This document shows, one piece after another, positions 17,062-28,287 of a DNA stretch of 64,000 nt. Source of the DNA: Saccharothrix australiensis (GTDB taxonomy: Bacteria; Actinomycetota; Actinomycetes; Mycobacteriales; Pseudonocardiaceae). The translations under genes and the position numbers were made by a program. How positions within the stretch are numbered: the first letter of the stretch is position 1; each line of letters begins with the position of its first letter. Location: assembly GCF_003634935.1 (NCBI RefSeq), contig NZ_RBXO01000001.1, positions 558,001-622,000 of the forward strand, read 5' to 3'. Under the pieces are notes generated by a model. That model was not told the origin of the DNA and did not search any database. It saw nothing but the letters and a program-made list of their open reading frames with translations.

Positions 17062-18045
17062 ATGGTCACTCCCACGCAGGAAGGCCAAGGCCCGGAAGGG
17101 CCCGCGCGGAAGCCGGGCAGGCGGCGAAAGGACCGCATCGACGCCCTCGCGGCGTCGACCGCGGCGCCCGACGCCGGCGTCAGCCTCGCGGCGAGCGCGT
17201 GGCGCACGCTGCGGCGCAGCCCGGTGTTCCTCACCGGCGCGGTCATCATCGGCCTGTTCGTGCTGGTGTCGCTGCTCGCGCCGTGGCTCGCGCCGCAGGA
17301 CCCGTCCGAGCCGATGCTGATCGACCAGGTCGTCAAGGCGCGCAACGAGATCCCGCCCGCCCAGCCGGGGCACCCGCTCGGCGGCGACCTCCAGGGCCGG
17401 GACTTCTTCTCCCGCCTGCTGGTCGGCTCGCAGCAGACGCTGGTCGTCGGCGTGCTGGCCACGCTGATCGGGCTCACCGGCGGGCTGACGCTGGGCACGC
17501 TGGCCGGCGCCCTCGGCGGCTGGGTCGACTCGTTGGTCATGCGGCTGGTCGACGTCATGCTGTCGCTGCCGAGCCTGCTGCTGGCGTTCAGCATCAGCGC
17601 GATGTTCGCGCGCCCCAACCAGTTCACCGTGATCGTCGCGGTGGCGGTGGTGCAGATACCGGTGTTCGCGCGGCTGCTGCGCGGCTCCATGCTGGCGCAG
17701 CGGCACAGCGACCACGTGCTGGCGGCGACCGCGCTGGGCGTCAAGCCGGGCGCGATCGTGTTCCGGCACATGCTGCCCAACTCGCTCGGACCGGTGATCG
17801 TGCAGTCCACGCTGGTGCTGGCCACGGCCATCATCGACGCGGCGGCGCTGTCGTTCCTCGGCCTGGGCAACCCCGACGACCGCATCCCGGAGTGGGGCCA
17901 GATGCTGGGCGACGTGCAGAACGTGTTCGACACGCACCCGCACCTCGCGTTCTGGCCGGCGGGCTGCATCATCCTCGTGGCCCTGGGCTTCACGCTCATG
18001 GGCGAGACGCTGCGCGAGGCACTCGACCCCAAGAGCAGGCGGTGA
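17062..18045 (+). CDS. Peptide ABC transporter permease (DppC-like)
   Basis: A 327-residue permease with a long, basic cytoplasmic N-terminus (residues 1-50) before the first helix (FLTGAVIIGLFVLVSLLAPW). The DppC-type motif HPLGGDLQGRDFFSRLL and the EAA loop around VLAATALGVKPGAIVFRHMLPN are present. It pairs with the preceding permease to form the channel. Confidence 0.94.
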   Translation: MVTPTQEGQGPEGPARKPGRRRKDRIDALAASTAAPDAGVSLAASAWRTLRRSPVFLTGAVIIGLFVLVSLLAPWLAPQDPSEPMLIDQVVKARNEIPPAQPGHPLGGDLQGRDFFSRLLVGSQQTLVVGVLATLIGLTGGLTLGTLAGALGGWVDSLVMRLVDVMLSLPSLLLAFSISAMFARPNQFTVIVAVAVVQIPVFARLLRGSMLAQRHSDHVLAATALGVKPGAIVFRHMLPNSLGPVIVQSTLVLATAIIDAAALSFLGLGNPDDRIPEWGQMLGDVQNVFDTHPHLAFWPAGCIILVALGFTLMGETLREALDPKSRR

Positions 18046-18048
18046 GTC

Positions 18049-19044
18049 ATGGCGTTGCTGGAAGTGCGCGACCTCACCGTGGTTTTCGAGCGCAAGGGGG
18101 AACAGCCCTTCACCGCCGTGGACCACGTGAGCTTCGACGTGGAGCCCGGCCAGACCGTGGGCCTGGTCGGCGAGTCGGGGTGCGGCAAGTCCGTGACCTC
18201 GCTGGCGATCATGGGCCTGCTGCCCAAGCGCGGCGCGCGGGTCTCCGGGACGGTCGGCTACGAGGGCACGAACCTGTTGTCCCTGTCGGACCGGGAGATG
18301 CGCGACCGGCGCGGCCGTGACCTCGGCATGGTGTTCCAGGACCCGCTGTCGTCGCTGAACCCGGTCATCCCGATCGGCGTGCAGGTGACGGAGGTGCTGG
18401 AGCGGCACCGCGACCTGCCGCGCAAGAAGGCGATGGTGGAGGCGGCGGACCTGCTGGACAAGGTCGGCATCCCCGACCCGAACCGGCGGCTGTCCGAGTA
18501 CCCGCACCAGCTGTCCGGCGGGATGCGGCAGCGCGCGCTGATCGCGATCGCGCTGGCGTGCCGGCCGCGGCTGCTCATCGCGGACGAGCCGACCACCGCG
18601 CTGGACGTGACGATCCAGGCGCAGATCCTGGCGCTGCTCAAGGAACTCGTGCACGACCTGGGCACCGCCCTGGTCATGATCACGCACGACCTCGGCGTCG
18701 TGGCCGGCCTGTGCGACGAGGTCAACGTCCTCTACGGCGGCCGGGTGGTGGAGAAGGCGCAGCGGCACGAGCTGTTCGCCGCGCCGCGCCACCCGTACAC
18801 GCACGGGCTGCTGTCCTCGATCCCGCGCCTCGACGCGCCGCGCGGCGAGAAGCTGTCGCCCATCAAGGGATCGGTCGCCGACAACATCCCGTGGGACGGC
18901 GGGTGCGCGTTCGCGCCGCGCTGCCCGAACGCGCTGGACGCGTGCGTCCGGGTGACGCCCGAGCAGGAGGACGTCGGCGGCGGGAGGTTGTTGCGCTGCC
19001 ACAACCCGGTGCGCCCCGCGGTGACCGAGGAGGTGTCGGTGTGA
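18049..19044 (+). CDS. Peptide ABC transporter ATPase (DppD-like)
   Basis: A 331-residue ATPase with Walker A GESGCGKS, signature LSGGMRQR, Walker B LLIADEPT and switch His in MITHDLG. The C-terminal oligopeptide/dipeptide domain has the Cys pattern [14 protein letters not shown]. The gene begins three bases after the previous stop. Its own stop is overlapped by the next gene (GTGA). Confidence 0.95.
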   Translation: MALLEVRDLTVVFERKGEQPFTAVDHVSFDVEPGQTVGLVGESGCGKSVTSLAIMGLLPKRGARVSGTVGYEGTNLLSLSDREMRDRRGRDLGMVFQDPLSSLNPVIPIGVQVTEVLERHRDLPRKKAMVEAADLLDKVGIPDPNRRLSEYPHQLSGGMRQRALIAIALACRPRLLIADEPTTALDVTIQAQILALLKELVHDLGTALVMITHDLGVVAGLCDEVNVLYGGRVVEKAQRHELFAAPRHPYTHGLLSSIPRLDAPRGEKLSPIKGSVADNIPWDGGCAFAPRCPNALDACVRVTPEQEDVGGGRLLRCHNPVRPAVTEEVSV

Positions 19045-20192
19045 GCCCGCTGAGCGACGCGGCGCCGCGGACCGCGACCGAGGAGTCCACTGTGGACACC
19101 CTGATGGTCGTGGAGGGGATCAAGGTGCACTTCCCGATCAAGCGGGGTCTCGTGCTGGACCGGACGGTCGGGCACGTGTACGCCGTGGACGGGGTGGACC
19201 TGAGCGTCCGGCGCGGCGAGACCTACGGGCTGGTCGGCGAGTCCGGCTGCGGCAAGTCCACCCTCGGGCGGGCGATCCTGCGGCTGACCGAGCCGACCGC
19301 CGGCCGCGTGGTGTTCGGCGGCACGGACCTGACCACGCTCAAGGGCGAGGCGCTGCGCACCATGCGGCGGCGGATGCAGATGGTGTTCCAGGACCCCATG
19401 TCGTCCCTGGACCCGCGGCAGTCCGTCGAGTCGATCCTGGTCGAGGGCCTGCGGGCGCACGGCCTGGACCAGGGCAAGGAGTCGACCGGGCGGCGGCTGC
19501 GCGAGCTGCTCGGCGCGGTCGGCCTGCCGTCGACGTCGCTGCGCAAGTACCCGCACGAGTTCTCCGGCGGGCAGCGGCAGCGCATCGGCATCGCCCGCGC
19601 GCTGGCGGTCGAACCGGACCTGATCATCGCCGACGAGCCGGTGTCCGCGCTGGACGTGTCGGTGCAGGCGCAGGTGGTGAACCTGCTGGAGGAGTTGCAG
19701 GACCAGTTCGGGCTCACCTACCTGGTGATCGCGCACGACCTGGCCGTGGTGCGGCACATCTCCGACCGGGTGGGCGTGATGTACCTGGGCGGGCTGGTGG
19801 AGGAGGCGTCGTCGGACGACCTCTACGCCGAGCCGCTGCACCCGTACACGAAGGCACTGCTGTCGGCCATCCCGGTGCCGGACCCGCTGGTGGAGGACCA
19901 GCGGGAGCGCATCCTGCTCAAGGGCGACCTGCCCTCGCCCGCGAACCCGCCGAGCGGCTGCCGCTTCCACACGCGGTGCCCGTGGAAGCAGGAGACGAAG
20001 TGCGCCACCGAGCGGCCGGCGCTGCGCGAGGTGCTGCCGGGCCACAAGGTGGCGTGCCACTGGGCGGAGGACATCCGCGCGGGCCGCATCCGGCCGCACG
20101 AGGTCGAGGCCGTGCTGGTGGAGGAGGACGGCCTCTCGCCGGACATCCCGCTGGTCGGCCCGGCGTCGGTGACGGAGGCGCTCAACCCGTGA
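19041..20192 (+). CDS. Peptide ABC transporter ATPase (DppF-like)
   Basis: A 383-residue ATPase with Walker A GESGCGKS, signature FSGGQRQR, Walker [12 protein letters not shown] and the C-terminal domain with [12 protein letters not shown] 19041 is chosen because GAGGAGG (19027-19033) lies seven bases upstream and the start overlaps the previous stop. A later GTG at 19092 also has GAGGAG and would remove 17 residues. It completes the importer, and a strong terminator follows directly. Confidence 0.94.
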   Translation: MSPLSDAAPRTATEESTVDTLMVVEGIKVHFPIKRGLVLDRTVGHVYAVDGVDLSVRRGETYGLVGESGCGKSTLGRAILRLTEPTAGRVVFGGTDLTTLKGEALRTMRRRMQMVFQDPMSSLDPRQSVESILVEGLRAHGLDQGKESTGRRLRELLGAVGLPSTSLRKYPHEFSGGQRQRIGIARALAVEPDLIIADEPVSALDVSVQAQVVNLLEELQDQFGLTYLVIAHDLAVVRHISDRVGVMYLGGLVEEASSDDLYAEPLHPYTKALLSAIPVPDPLVEDQRERILLKGDLPSPANPPSGCRFHTRCPWKQETKCATERPALREVLPGHKVACHWAEDIRAGRIRPHEVEAVLVEEDGLSPDIPLVGPASVTEALNP

Positions 20193-20239
20193 GCACCGCG
20201 CGGGGACGCCACCCCCTGGTCGGCGTCCCCGCGCGGTGC
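20193..20239 (+). terminator. Terminator of the peptide importer operon
   Basis: An 18-bp perfect stem (20193-20210 with 20222-20239; core GCACCGCGCGGGGACGCC) with an 11-base loop begins on the base after the stop codon. Confidence 0.85.
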
Positions 20240-20325
20240 GGCGCGGACCGGGGCCCGGCCCGCGCCGACGGCCGCTCACCCGTCACGGCGCTGCGTCACA
20301 CGACCCTGCGTCACACGGTTCTGCG

Positions 20326-20889
20326 TCACGGCTGCCAGTCCGGCGTGCGGCCGAGCAGGGCCACGAGCCGGTCCGTGACGGGCGCGTCCGCCGGGACGTC
20401 GACCGCCGCCGCGAACGCCCCGCCCGGCCCGCGCACGTCCGGCGTGTCCGGGTACCGCAGCGCCATCCGGTACGCGGCGTGCGCGAGTTCGCCGTCCAAC
20501 GTGCTGTCGACGCCGAGCGCGCGGCGCAGGTCCCACGAGTGCACCAGGTTGTCCACGAAGTGCGCGGCGACGAGCGAGCTGCCGGGGCGCGTGCCGAAGC
20601 CGGGGAACTCGGCCTGCCGGTCGAGGAACCCGGCGGCCCGGAACGACTCGGTGACCTGCTCGCTCGCGACGGCGTAGGCCGCGACCAGGTCCTCGTCGGG
20701 CCGCGGGCGGACCTCGCCCGCCCGCGCGCCCGCGTCGAACTTGAGCGTCATGTCGACCTGGTGCCGCAGCAGGTCGCGGACGGTCCACCCGGCGCAGGGC
20801 GTGACCCGGTCGAGGTCGCCAGGGGTGAGCGCCCCGAACAGGGCGGTGTTGGCGTCGATGGCGGCGCGGTTGAGGTCGAGCAGGTCCAT
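20326..20889 (-). CDS. TIGR03086-type DinB-like / maleylpyruvate isomerase N-terminal protein
   Basis: A 187-residue protein of the mycothiol-dependent DinB-like superfamily (a four-helix metal-binding fold). The family segments are CAGWTVRDLLRHQ near the N-terminus and HFVDNLVHSWDLRRAL in the middle; His residues there are the likely metal ligands. ATG 20889 follows AAGGGGG. It is divergent from a TetR gene and shares a palindrome with it, so it is probably the regulator's target. A thiol-transfer or detoxification role is inferred. Confidence 0.82.
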   Translation of the reverse strand: MDLLDLNRAAIDANTALFGALTPGDLDRVTPCAGWTVRDLLRHQVDMTLKFDAGARAGEVRPRPDEDLVAAYAVASEQVTESFRAAGFLDRQAEFPGFGTRPGSSLVAAHFVDNLVHSWDLRRALGVDSTLDGELAHAAYRMALRYPDTPDVRGPGGAFAAAVDVPADAPVTDRLVALLGRTPDWQP

Positions 20890-20905
20890 GAGGCCCCCTT
20901 GGAAG

Positions 20906-20925
20906 TTGTACGAACGATCGTACAA
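20906..20925. promoter_or_regulatory. TetR operator palindrome
   Basis: TTGTACGAACGATCGTACAA is an 8-4-8 perfect inverted repeat lying between the divergent DinB-like and TetR genes, 16 bp from the former's start and 29 bp from the latter's. It is the expected site for the adjacent TetR protein. Confidence 0.8.
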
Positions 20926-20954
20926 TTAGTTTCGGACCGGTCAAGGGGGCTAGC

Positions 20955-21563
20955 GTGCACACCGTGAAGGTCGACGGGCGGGTGGAGCGGGGCGAGCAGA
21001 CGCGGCGGCAGATCCTGCTGCGGGCGGCCGGCATCGCGTCGGTGGAGGGGCTGGAGGGCCTGTCCATCGGGCGGCTCGCGACCGAGCTGGAGGTCAGCAA
21101 GAGCGGCGTGTTCGCGCACTTCGGGTCGAAGGAGGAGCTACAGCTCGCCACCATCCGGGCGGCGACGAAGATCTTCGTGACGCAGGTCGTGGAACCGGCG
21201 CTGGCCGTGCCGCCGGGCGCGGACCGGCTGGCGCTGCTGCTCGGCGGCTGGCTGGACTACTCCGAGCGGCGCACGTTCCCCGGCGGGTGCTTCTTCGCGG
21301 CGGTGCAGGCCGAGTTCGACGCCCGGCCCGGTCGCGTGCGCGACGCCGTCGCCGAGTGCGGCCGGCGCTGGGACGAGCTGGTGCAGGAGACCATCCGGGC
21401 CGTGCCGGGCCTGGTGGTCGAGCCGGCGCAGCTGGCGTTCGAGCTGATCGCGTTCCTGGAGACGGCCAACGCCCGCTCGGTGCTCCACGACGACCCGGAC
21501 GCGTACGCGCGTGCGCGGACGGCGGTGCGCCACGCCCTGGACCGCGCCACCCGGCGGCCGTGA
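20955..21563 (+). CDS. TetR/AcrR family repressor
   Basis: A 202-residue regulator. The N-terminal HTH (RRQILLRAAGIASVEGLEGL, then SKSGVFAHFGSKEEL) covers about residues 12-60, followed by a helical ligand-binding domain. GTG 20955 is used; GTG 20964 is an alternative. The palindrome upstream indicates autoregulation and control of the divergent DinB-like gene. The stop abuts the stop of the convergent DedA-like gene with no gap. Confidence 0.92.
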   Translation: MHTVKVDGRVERGEQTRRQILLRAAGIASVEGLEGLSIGRLATELEVSKSGVFAHFGSKEELQLATIRAATKIFVTQVVEPALAVPPGADRLALLLGGWLDYSERRTFPGGCFFAAVQAEFDARPGRVRDAVAECGRRWDELVQETIRAVPGLVVEPAQLAFELIAFLETANARSVLHDDPDAYARARTAVRHALDRATRRP

Positions 21564-22133
21564 TCAGGCGGCGGCGGGCGCCGCGGCGGCGTCGACGGTG
21601 CGGCGCTGCGCGGCCCGGACCGCCATCCCCAGCGGGATGCTGATGAGCATCGCCGCCGCCCACGACAGGAGGACGGCCGGCAGCGGGTCGTCGACGACCC
21701 GGCCGCCGAAGTAGCCGATCAGCGCCGTGTACCCGCTCCACAGCGTCGCGCCGACCAGCGCGACCGGCGCGAACCGCCTGCTCGGCCACCGCAGCGAACC
21801 GGCCAGCAGCGCGCCGACCAGCCCGCCGCCGGGCACCCACCGCACCGCCACCAGGACCGGCTCGCCGCGGAGCGCGAGCTTGGCCGCCGTCCACTGGACC
21901 ACCGCCCGCGATCCGGGCTTGCGGCTGAACCGGCGCAGCGCCCGCATCCCGGCGCTGCGCCCGAGCGAGTAGTTGACCAGGTCGGCCACGAAGCAACCGA
22001 GCGCCGCGACCGCGACCACCGCGGCCAACGGCAGCCGGCCGGTCGCGGCGAGCACGCCACAGCCGATCAGCACGGCCTCCGTCGGCGCCAACGGCACGGC
22101 GGCGACCACGAACAGCACCAGAAGGGCGGTCAT
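21564..22133 (-). CDS. DedA-like membrane protein
   Basis: A 189-residue integral membrane protein with about four or five hydrophobic segments. It has a DedA/SNARE-associated-like core (FVADLVNYSLGRSAG, then VAVRWVPGGGLVGALLAG). DedA proteins act in membrane lipid homeostasis and proton-dependent processes. It is somewhat shorter than the usual 200-220 residues. Its upstream region (22134-22270) carries a pyrimidine-rich tract before the hairpin repeats. Confidence 0.8.
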   Translation of the reverse strand: MTALLVLFVVAAVPLAPTEAVLIGCGVLAATGRLPLAAVVAVAALGCFVADLVNYSLGRSAGMRALRRFSRKPGSRAVVQWTAAKLALRGEPVLVAVRWVPGGGLVGALLAGSLRWPSRRFAPVALVGATLWSGYTALIGYFGGRVVDDPLPAVLLSWAAAMLISIPLGMAVRAAQRRTVDAAAAPAAA

Positions 22134-22270
22134 GATCAGGCAACGCTACCGCCCGGACGATCACGCGGTCGGCATCTTCAGCGAAGGTTCAGGCGGCAAC
22201 GCCCACGAGGACCCAGACCCGCGCCCTGCTCCTTCCCTCCCGCTCCCTCCCGCCAACACGCGGTCCCCCC

Positions 22271-22400
22271 GCGAGGCCGCGTCGGTGGTTCACGGCGCGG
22301 GTTTCGCCGATCACGCTTTTCGATCGGCGCAACCCGCCCCGTGTGCCGCCGACTTCCCGGCGGCCGAGCCGCCCGACGGAGGAGGGCAAATCCAACACCG
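22271..22400 (+). repeat. Hairpin repeat family, copy A
   Basis: First of three tandem copies. Arms 22281-22312 and 22322-22353 (32 nt each) enclose the loop ACGCTTTTC (22313-22321). The 5' flank is GCGAGGCCGC; the 3' flank contains GGCGGCCGAGCC and ends in AATCCAACAC. A pyrimidine-rich tract (about 22228-22262) precedes it. Confidence 0.9.
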
Positions 22401-22529
22401 CGAGGCCGCGTCGGTGGTTCACGGCGCGGGTTTCGCCGATCACGCTTTTCGATCGGCGCAACGCGCCCCGTGTGCCGCCGACTTCGAGGCGGCCGAGCCG
22501 CCCGACGGAGGAGGGCAAATCCAACACAG
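22401..22529 (+). repeat. Hairpin repeat family, copy B
   Basis: Arms 22411-22442 and 22452-22483 enclose the loop ACGCTTTTC (22443-22451). It is nearly identical to copy A, with a few changes in the right arm and 3' flank, and ends in AATCCAACACAG. Confidence 0.9.
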
Positions 22530-24512
<1,983 letters not shown>

Positions 24513-24519
<7 letters not shown>

Positions 24520-24554
24520 CCGTCACGGCGGCGAAGCAGGAGGGCGCGTGCCAC
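24513..24554 (-). CDS. leuL: leu leader peptide
   Basis: A 14-codon frame beginning with GTG and ending in TGA encodes MARALLLRRRDGV, with three consecutive Leu codons (CTC CTG CTT). It lies about 80 bp upstream of leuA on the same strand, the position and composition of a transcription-attenuation leader. A -10 hexamer places the transcript start at the GTG itself, so it would be translated leaderless. Confidence 0.7.
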
Positions 24555-24560
24555 GCGGAC

Positions 24561-24566
24561 AGCCTA
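24561..24566 (-). promoter_or_regulatory. -10 element of the leuL-leuA promoter
   Basis: TAGGCT on the minus strand ends six bases before the leuL GTG. No convincing -35 is visible. Confidence 0.55.
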
Positions 24567-24660
24567 ACCAGAACATCGTGCCGGGTGGAACCGCCCGCCC
24601 AGATGGTGGAACTTCACCCGTTCGAGTTTCACTCGTCCGTGGCGCGGGCACGCCTGGTAC

Positions 24661-24960
24661 ATGTCCAGATGGCGAACCTCAACCCGCGGCGGCAGCTTCA
24701 CCGCCGCCCGAGTGATCAGTGGCGTCGGCGCTGCGTTCGCGCTCATCGAGGTGCTCTACATCCTCATGATCCTCTTCGGGGCGAACCAGGCCAACGCGTT
24801 CTTCCTCTTCGTCCAGCAGCTCGCCGAGCCGCTGGCGCTGTTCTTCCCCGGCCTGTTCCAGCTGGGCAACGCGAACTTGGACGTCATCGTGAACTACGGC
24901 CTGGCCGCCGTGTTCTGGCTGGTGGTGAGCAGCCTGCTGGCCCGCGTGGTGGCCCGGTAA
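24661..24960 (+). CDS. Small integral membrane protein of unknown function
   Basis: A 99-residue protein with two or three hydrophobic stretches (about residues 20-42, 47-63 and 76-97) and a basic N-terminus. No ribosome site is visible before ATG 24661; the message may be leaderless, or translation may begin at an in-frame GTG downstream. It is divergent from leuA. No family is recognised. Confidence 0.6.
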   Translation: MSRWRTSTRGGSFTAARVISGVGAAFALIEVLYILMILFGANQANAFFLFVQQLAEPLALFFPGLFQLGNANLDVIVNYGLAAVFWLVVSSLLARVVAR

Positions 24961-25011
24961 GCCCTTCGTCGGCCAATTTCGCAGCCCTCACCCCCGACTC
25001 GTTCCCGCGCC

Positions 25012-25134
25012 GCGAGGCCGCGTCGGGTCGTCGCACCTCATTTCCCGCCGATCACGCTTTTCGACCGGCGGGAAACGAGGCGCGACGACCCGACCACAGG
25101 GCGGCCGAGCCCGCCGAGGCGAATTCAACACAGC
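25012..25134 (+). repeat. Hairpin repeat family, copy D
   Basis: Arms 25022-25053 and 25063-25094 enclose the loop ACGCTTTTC (25054-25062). The stem core is TTTCCCGCCG against CGGCGGGAAA. Flanks are GCGAGGCCGC and, at the 3' end, GAATTCAACACAGC. It ends four bases from the stop codon of the minus-strand nitroreductase gene. Confidence 0.9.
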
Positions 25135-25138
25135 TCCT

Positions 25139-25705
25139 CTACTCGCCCCAGCTCCGGCCCCACTTGTCGGTGAAGACCGTTTCCGACAGGGGTTTGCGCT
25201 GCCGGGGGCGGCGTTCGCGGGCTTGGAGGTCTTCGGGCAGGTCGTTGACGTCGCCCAGCTTGCCGACCGCCACCACCACGACCGGCACGGCCTCGGCGGG
25301 CATCTCGAACGCCTCCGCCAGGGCCGCGTGGTCGAACCCGCCCATCTGGTGGGTGACCAGGCCAAGGTCGACGGCCTGGAGGACCAGGTTCTGCACGGCC
25401 AGCCCCAGCCCGTACTCGGTGTTCGGCACCGGGCCGCGCTCGTCGGCGGTGACGCGGGCGCCGACCAGCAGCGCGGACGCCCGCCACGCCCACGACTGGT
25501 TGCCGGGTTGCAGCGTGTCGAAGATGCGGCGGAAGGTCTCGTCGCCGCGGTACCCGAGGATGAACCGGGCGGGTTGCGTGTTGCCGTGCGAGGGCGCCCA
25601 CCGGGCGGCCTCCAGCAGCAGCCGGACGACCGGCGGGTCGAGCGTGGCGTCGGCGTCGAAGGCGCGTGGGCTCCAGCGCCGGGCGATGATCGGGTGCGTT
25701 TCCAT
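25139..25705 (-). CDS. Nitroreductase family protein (FMN-dependent)
   Basis: A 188-residue nitroreductase-fold flavoprotein, probably an NAD(P)H-dependent reductase of quinones or nitro compounds. N-terminal RRWSPRAFD and the [15 protein letters not shown] segment carry the FMN contacts; the [18 protein letters not shown] helix is typical. ATG 25705 overlaps by one base the stop of the upstream glycosyltransferase gene, so the two are coupled. The hairpin repeat copy D begins immediately after its stop. Confidence 0.9.
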   Translation of the reverse strand: METHPIIARRWSPRAFDADATLDPPVVRLLLEAARWAPSHGNTQPARFILGYRGDETFRRIFDTLQPGNQSWAWRASALLVGARVTADERGPVPNTEYGLGLAVQNLVLQAVDLGLVTHQMGGFDHAALAEAFEMPAEAVPVVVVAVGKLGDVNDLPEDLQARERRPRQRKPLSETVFTDKWGRSWGE

Positions 25706-26931
25706 CAGATCGCATACTGCCAAGCCGTGATGGCGTACGCACCGAACCACGCGCTGAACGCCACGACCCCGGCCAGGACGGCCACCGCCGTGCCCGTCCG
25801 CCGCCGCGCGAGCGCCAGCGCCGCGGGCACGAGCAGCGTGAACGCGGGTACCAGCAGCCGGGCCTTGGAGTTCATCAGCCCGTTCGACCCGAGGTCCATC
25901 ACCAGCACGCCCACGCCGTACACGACCAGCGGCCACGCCACGCCGCGCCGGGCGCACAGCACGGCCAGCGCGATCGCCGCGACCAGGAACCACACGGTGG
26001 CCAGCTCCAGCACCGACCGCGGGTCGCCCAGCACGGCCAGCGCGAACCGCCAGGTCGCCGCGCCGCCGTCGAACCGGGAGTCCCAGCCGCGCTGCTGCAC
26101 GGCGAACCACCCGTCCCACTGGCCGGTGCGCAGGGCCACGTACCCGAGGTAGCCGAGCAGGCCGAGCGGCGCGATCGCGCCGCCCACCCACGGCCGCGCG
26201 CCGCCCTCGCGCCGCGCGATCGCGACCACCGCCGCCGCGACCACCGCGAGGACCAGCGCCGCCGCCGTGGGCCGCACCAGGCCGGCCGCCGCGCAGCAGG
26301 CGCCCGCCAGGACCCACCGCCGTTCGAGGACGCCCACCAGCGACCACGCGGCCAGCGCGCAGAACGTCGCCTCCGAGTACGCCATCGACAGCACGACCGC
26401 CATCGGCGACGCCGCGAACAGCACCACCAGGACCAGGCCCGCCCGGTGCGAGCCGCCCGCCACCCGTCGCCCGATCCGGTGCAGTGCGTACGCGCAGCAC
26501 ACGCCGCTGAACAGGCTCACCGCGAACGCCGCGCCGACGGGCTCGACACCGGGCAGCGCGGCCAGCCACCGCACCAGGGCCGGGTAACCGGGGAAGAACG
26601 CCAGCGGCGTCTCGTCGGTGCGCCGGGAGAACGCGTCCACCAGCCACGGCGGAACGTTCCGGTAGCCGCCCTCGGCGATGCCCAGGAACCAGTGCCCGTC
26701 CCACGACGTGAGCGCGCGGCCGACGTCCTTGTCCCACCGGTGGGCCATCAGCCGCAGCGCCAACAGGCCGATCTCGCGCACCGCCAGGTACAGCAGGGCC
26801 GGCGCCAGCAGGTGCGTCAGCCGGTGGCTGACCAGGCGTTCCCACCGGCCGCGCGCCGCGGGCGGCGCGCCTCCGGGCTCCAGGTGCACGGCCTCCGCGG
26901 TGGACACGACCACGAGCGTAGTGCCCGTCAC
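25705..26931 (-). CDS. Membrane mannosyltransferase-like protein (PIG-V type)
   Basis: A 408-residue polytopic membrane protein with about ten helices. The PIG-V/GT-C signature is present: [15 protein letters not shown] after the first helix, FFPGYP, and YSEATFCAL. Such enzymes use polyprenyl-phosphate sugars on the outer face of the membrane. GTG 26931 follows GAGGAGGGG at a long spacing of about 12 bases; internal GTGs are possible alternatives. It is coupled to the nitroreductase and divergent from ask. Confidence 0.85.
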   Translation of the reverse strand: MTGTTLVVVSTAEAVHLEPGGAPPAARGRWERLVSHRLTHLLAPALLYLAVREIGLLALRLMAHRWDKDVGRALTSWDGHWFLGIAEGGYRNVPPWLVDAFSRRTDETPLAFFPGYPALVRWLAALPGVEPVGAAFAVSLFSGVCCAYALHRIGRRVAGGSHRAGLVLVVLFAASPMAVVLSMAYSEATFCALAAWSLVGVLERRWVLAGACCAAAGLVRPTAAALVLAVVAAAVVAIARREGGARPWVGGAIAPLGLLGYLGYVALRTGQWDGWFAVQQRGWDSRFDGGAATWRFALAVLGDPRSVLELATVWFLVAAIALAVLCARRGVAWPLVVYGVGVLVMDLGSNGLMNSKARLLVPAFTLLVPAALALARRRTGTAVAVLAGVVAFSAWFGAYAITAWQYAI

Positions 26932-26960
26932 GGTGACCGCTGTCCCCTCCTCGATCCGGG

Positions 26961-27011
26961 TAGTCTGCCTCCGAGCTGGGGTTTCCCCCGCTCACGGCAT
27001 CGGCTCGGAGG
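26961..27011 (+). promoter_or_regulatory. ask promoter -10 and 5' leader hairpin
   Basis: TAGTCT (26961-26966) resembles a -10. The leader then forms CCTCCGAGC (26968-26976) paired with GCTCGGAGG (27003-27011), with an inner GGGG/CCCC. The 3' arm includes the start of the GGAGGGAG ribosome site of ask, so folding would hide it. Confidence 0.5.
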
Positions 27012-27021
27012 GAGAGGGTCT

Positions 27022-28287
27022 GTGGCGCTCGTCGTCCAGAAGTACGGCGGTTCCTCGGTCGAGAGCGCCGAGCGGATCAAACGGGTGGCCGAGCGCATCG
27101 TCGCGACCCGCAAGGCCGGCAACGACGTCGTGGTGGCCGTCTCGGCGATGGGCGACACCACCGACGAGCTGCTCGACCTCGCCCGCCAGGTGTCCCCGGT
27201 GCCGCCCGCCCGCGAGATGGACATGCTGCTCACGTCCGGTGAGCGCATCTCGATGTCGCTGCTGGCGATGGCGATCCACTCGCTGGGCGCCCAGGCGCGC
27301 TCCTACACCGGCTCGCAGGCCGGCGTGATCACCACGTCCGTGCACGGCAAGGCGCGCATCATCGACGTGACGCCCAGCCGCATCCAGGACGCGCTGTCGG
27401 ACGGGGCCATCGCGATCGTCGCGGGCTTCCAGGGCGTGAGCCAGGACAGCAAGGAGATCACCACCCTCGGCCGGGGCGGCACCGACACCACCGCGGTGGC
27501 GTTGGCGGCGGCGCTCAAGGCCGACGTGTGCGAGATCTACACCGACGTGGACGGCGTGTTCACCGCCGACCCGCGCATCGTGCCGAACGCCAGGCGGCTG
27601 GAGACCATCACCTACGAGGAGATGCTCGAGATGGCGGCGTGCGGGGCCAAGGTGCTCATGCTCCGCTGCGTCGAGTACGCCCGCCGCTACGGCGTCCCGG
27701 TGCACGTCCGATCTTCGTTCAGCAACAAGCCCGGAACCATCGTGTCCGGGTCAGTGGAGGACCTACCCGTGGAACAGGCGATGATCACCGGCGTCGCGCA
27801 CGACCGGTCGGAGGCCAAGGTCACCGTGACCGCCGTGCCCGACCACCCCGGCGTGGCCGCGCGGATCTTCCGCGTCGTGGCGGAGGCCGAGCTCGACATC
27901 GACATGGTGGTGCAGAACGTGTCGCAGGCGGTGTCCGGCCGGACCGACGTGACGTTCACGTTGTCCAAGGACGACGGACCGCGCGCGGTGGCGGCGCTGG
28001 AGAAGGCGCGCGGCGAGATCGGCTTCGAGAAGGTGCTCTACGACGACCACGTGGGCAAGGTGTCGCTGATCGGCGCGGGGATGCGCTCGCACCCCGGCGT
28101 GACGGCGACGTTCTGCGAGGCGCTGGCGACGGCGGGCGTGAACATCGAGATCATCTCGACCTCCGAGATCCGGATCTCGGTGATCTGCCGCGACACGCAG
28201 CTGGACGACGCCGTGCGCGCGCTGCACGACGCGTTCGAGCTGGGCGGGGACGAAGAGGCCGTGGTGTACGCGGGGAGTGGACGATGA
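27022..28287 (+). CDS. lysC: Aspartate kinase (alpha subunit)
   Basis: A 421-residue enzyme that phosphorylates aspartate, the first step to lysine, threonine, methionine and diaminopimelate. The N-terminal kinase domain begins [12 protein letters not shown], with the substrate segment [16 protein letters not shown] and [13 protein letters not shown]. Two C-terminal ACT domains (about residues 265-420) give feedback control. GTG 27022 follows GGAGGGAGAGGG. An internal start gives a separate beta subunit. The asd gene overlaps its stop, as in M. tuberculosis and Corynebacterium. Confidence 0.97.
   Translation: MALVVQKYGGSSVESAERIKRVAERIVATRKAGNDVVVAVSAMGDTTDELLDLARQVSPVPPAREMDMLLTSGERISMSLLAMAIHSLGAQARSYTGSQAGVITTSVHGKARIIDVTPSRIQDALSDGAIAIVAGFQGVSQDSKEITTLGRGGTDTTAVALAAALKADVCEIYTDVDGVFTADPRIVPNARRLETITYEEMLEMAACGAKVLMLRCVEYARRYGVPVHVRSSFSNKPGTIVSGSVEDLPVEQAMITGVAHDRSEAKVTVTAVPDHPGVAARIFRVVAEAELDIDMVVQNVSQAVSGRTDVTFTLSKDDGPRAVAALEKARGEIGFEKVLYDDHVGKVSLIGAGMRSHPGVTATFCEALATAGVNIEIISTSEIRISVICRDTQLDDAVRALHDAFELGGDEEAVVYAGSGR
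27769..28287 (+). other. Internal start for the aspartate kinase beta subunit
   Basis: GTG 27769 lies in frame in lysC, eight bases after GGAGG (27756-27760), and would give a 172-residue product beginning [20 protein letters not shown], equal to the ACT region. The corynebacterial lysC-beta start is at the same place in the protein. Native enzyme is then expected to be alpha2beta2. Confidence 0.75.
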
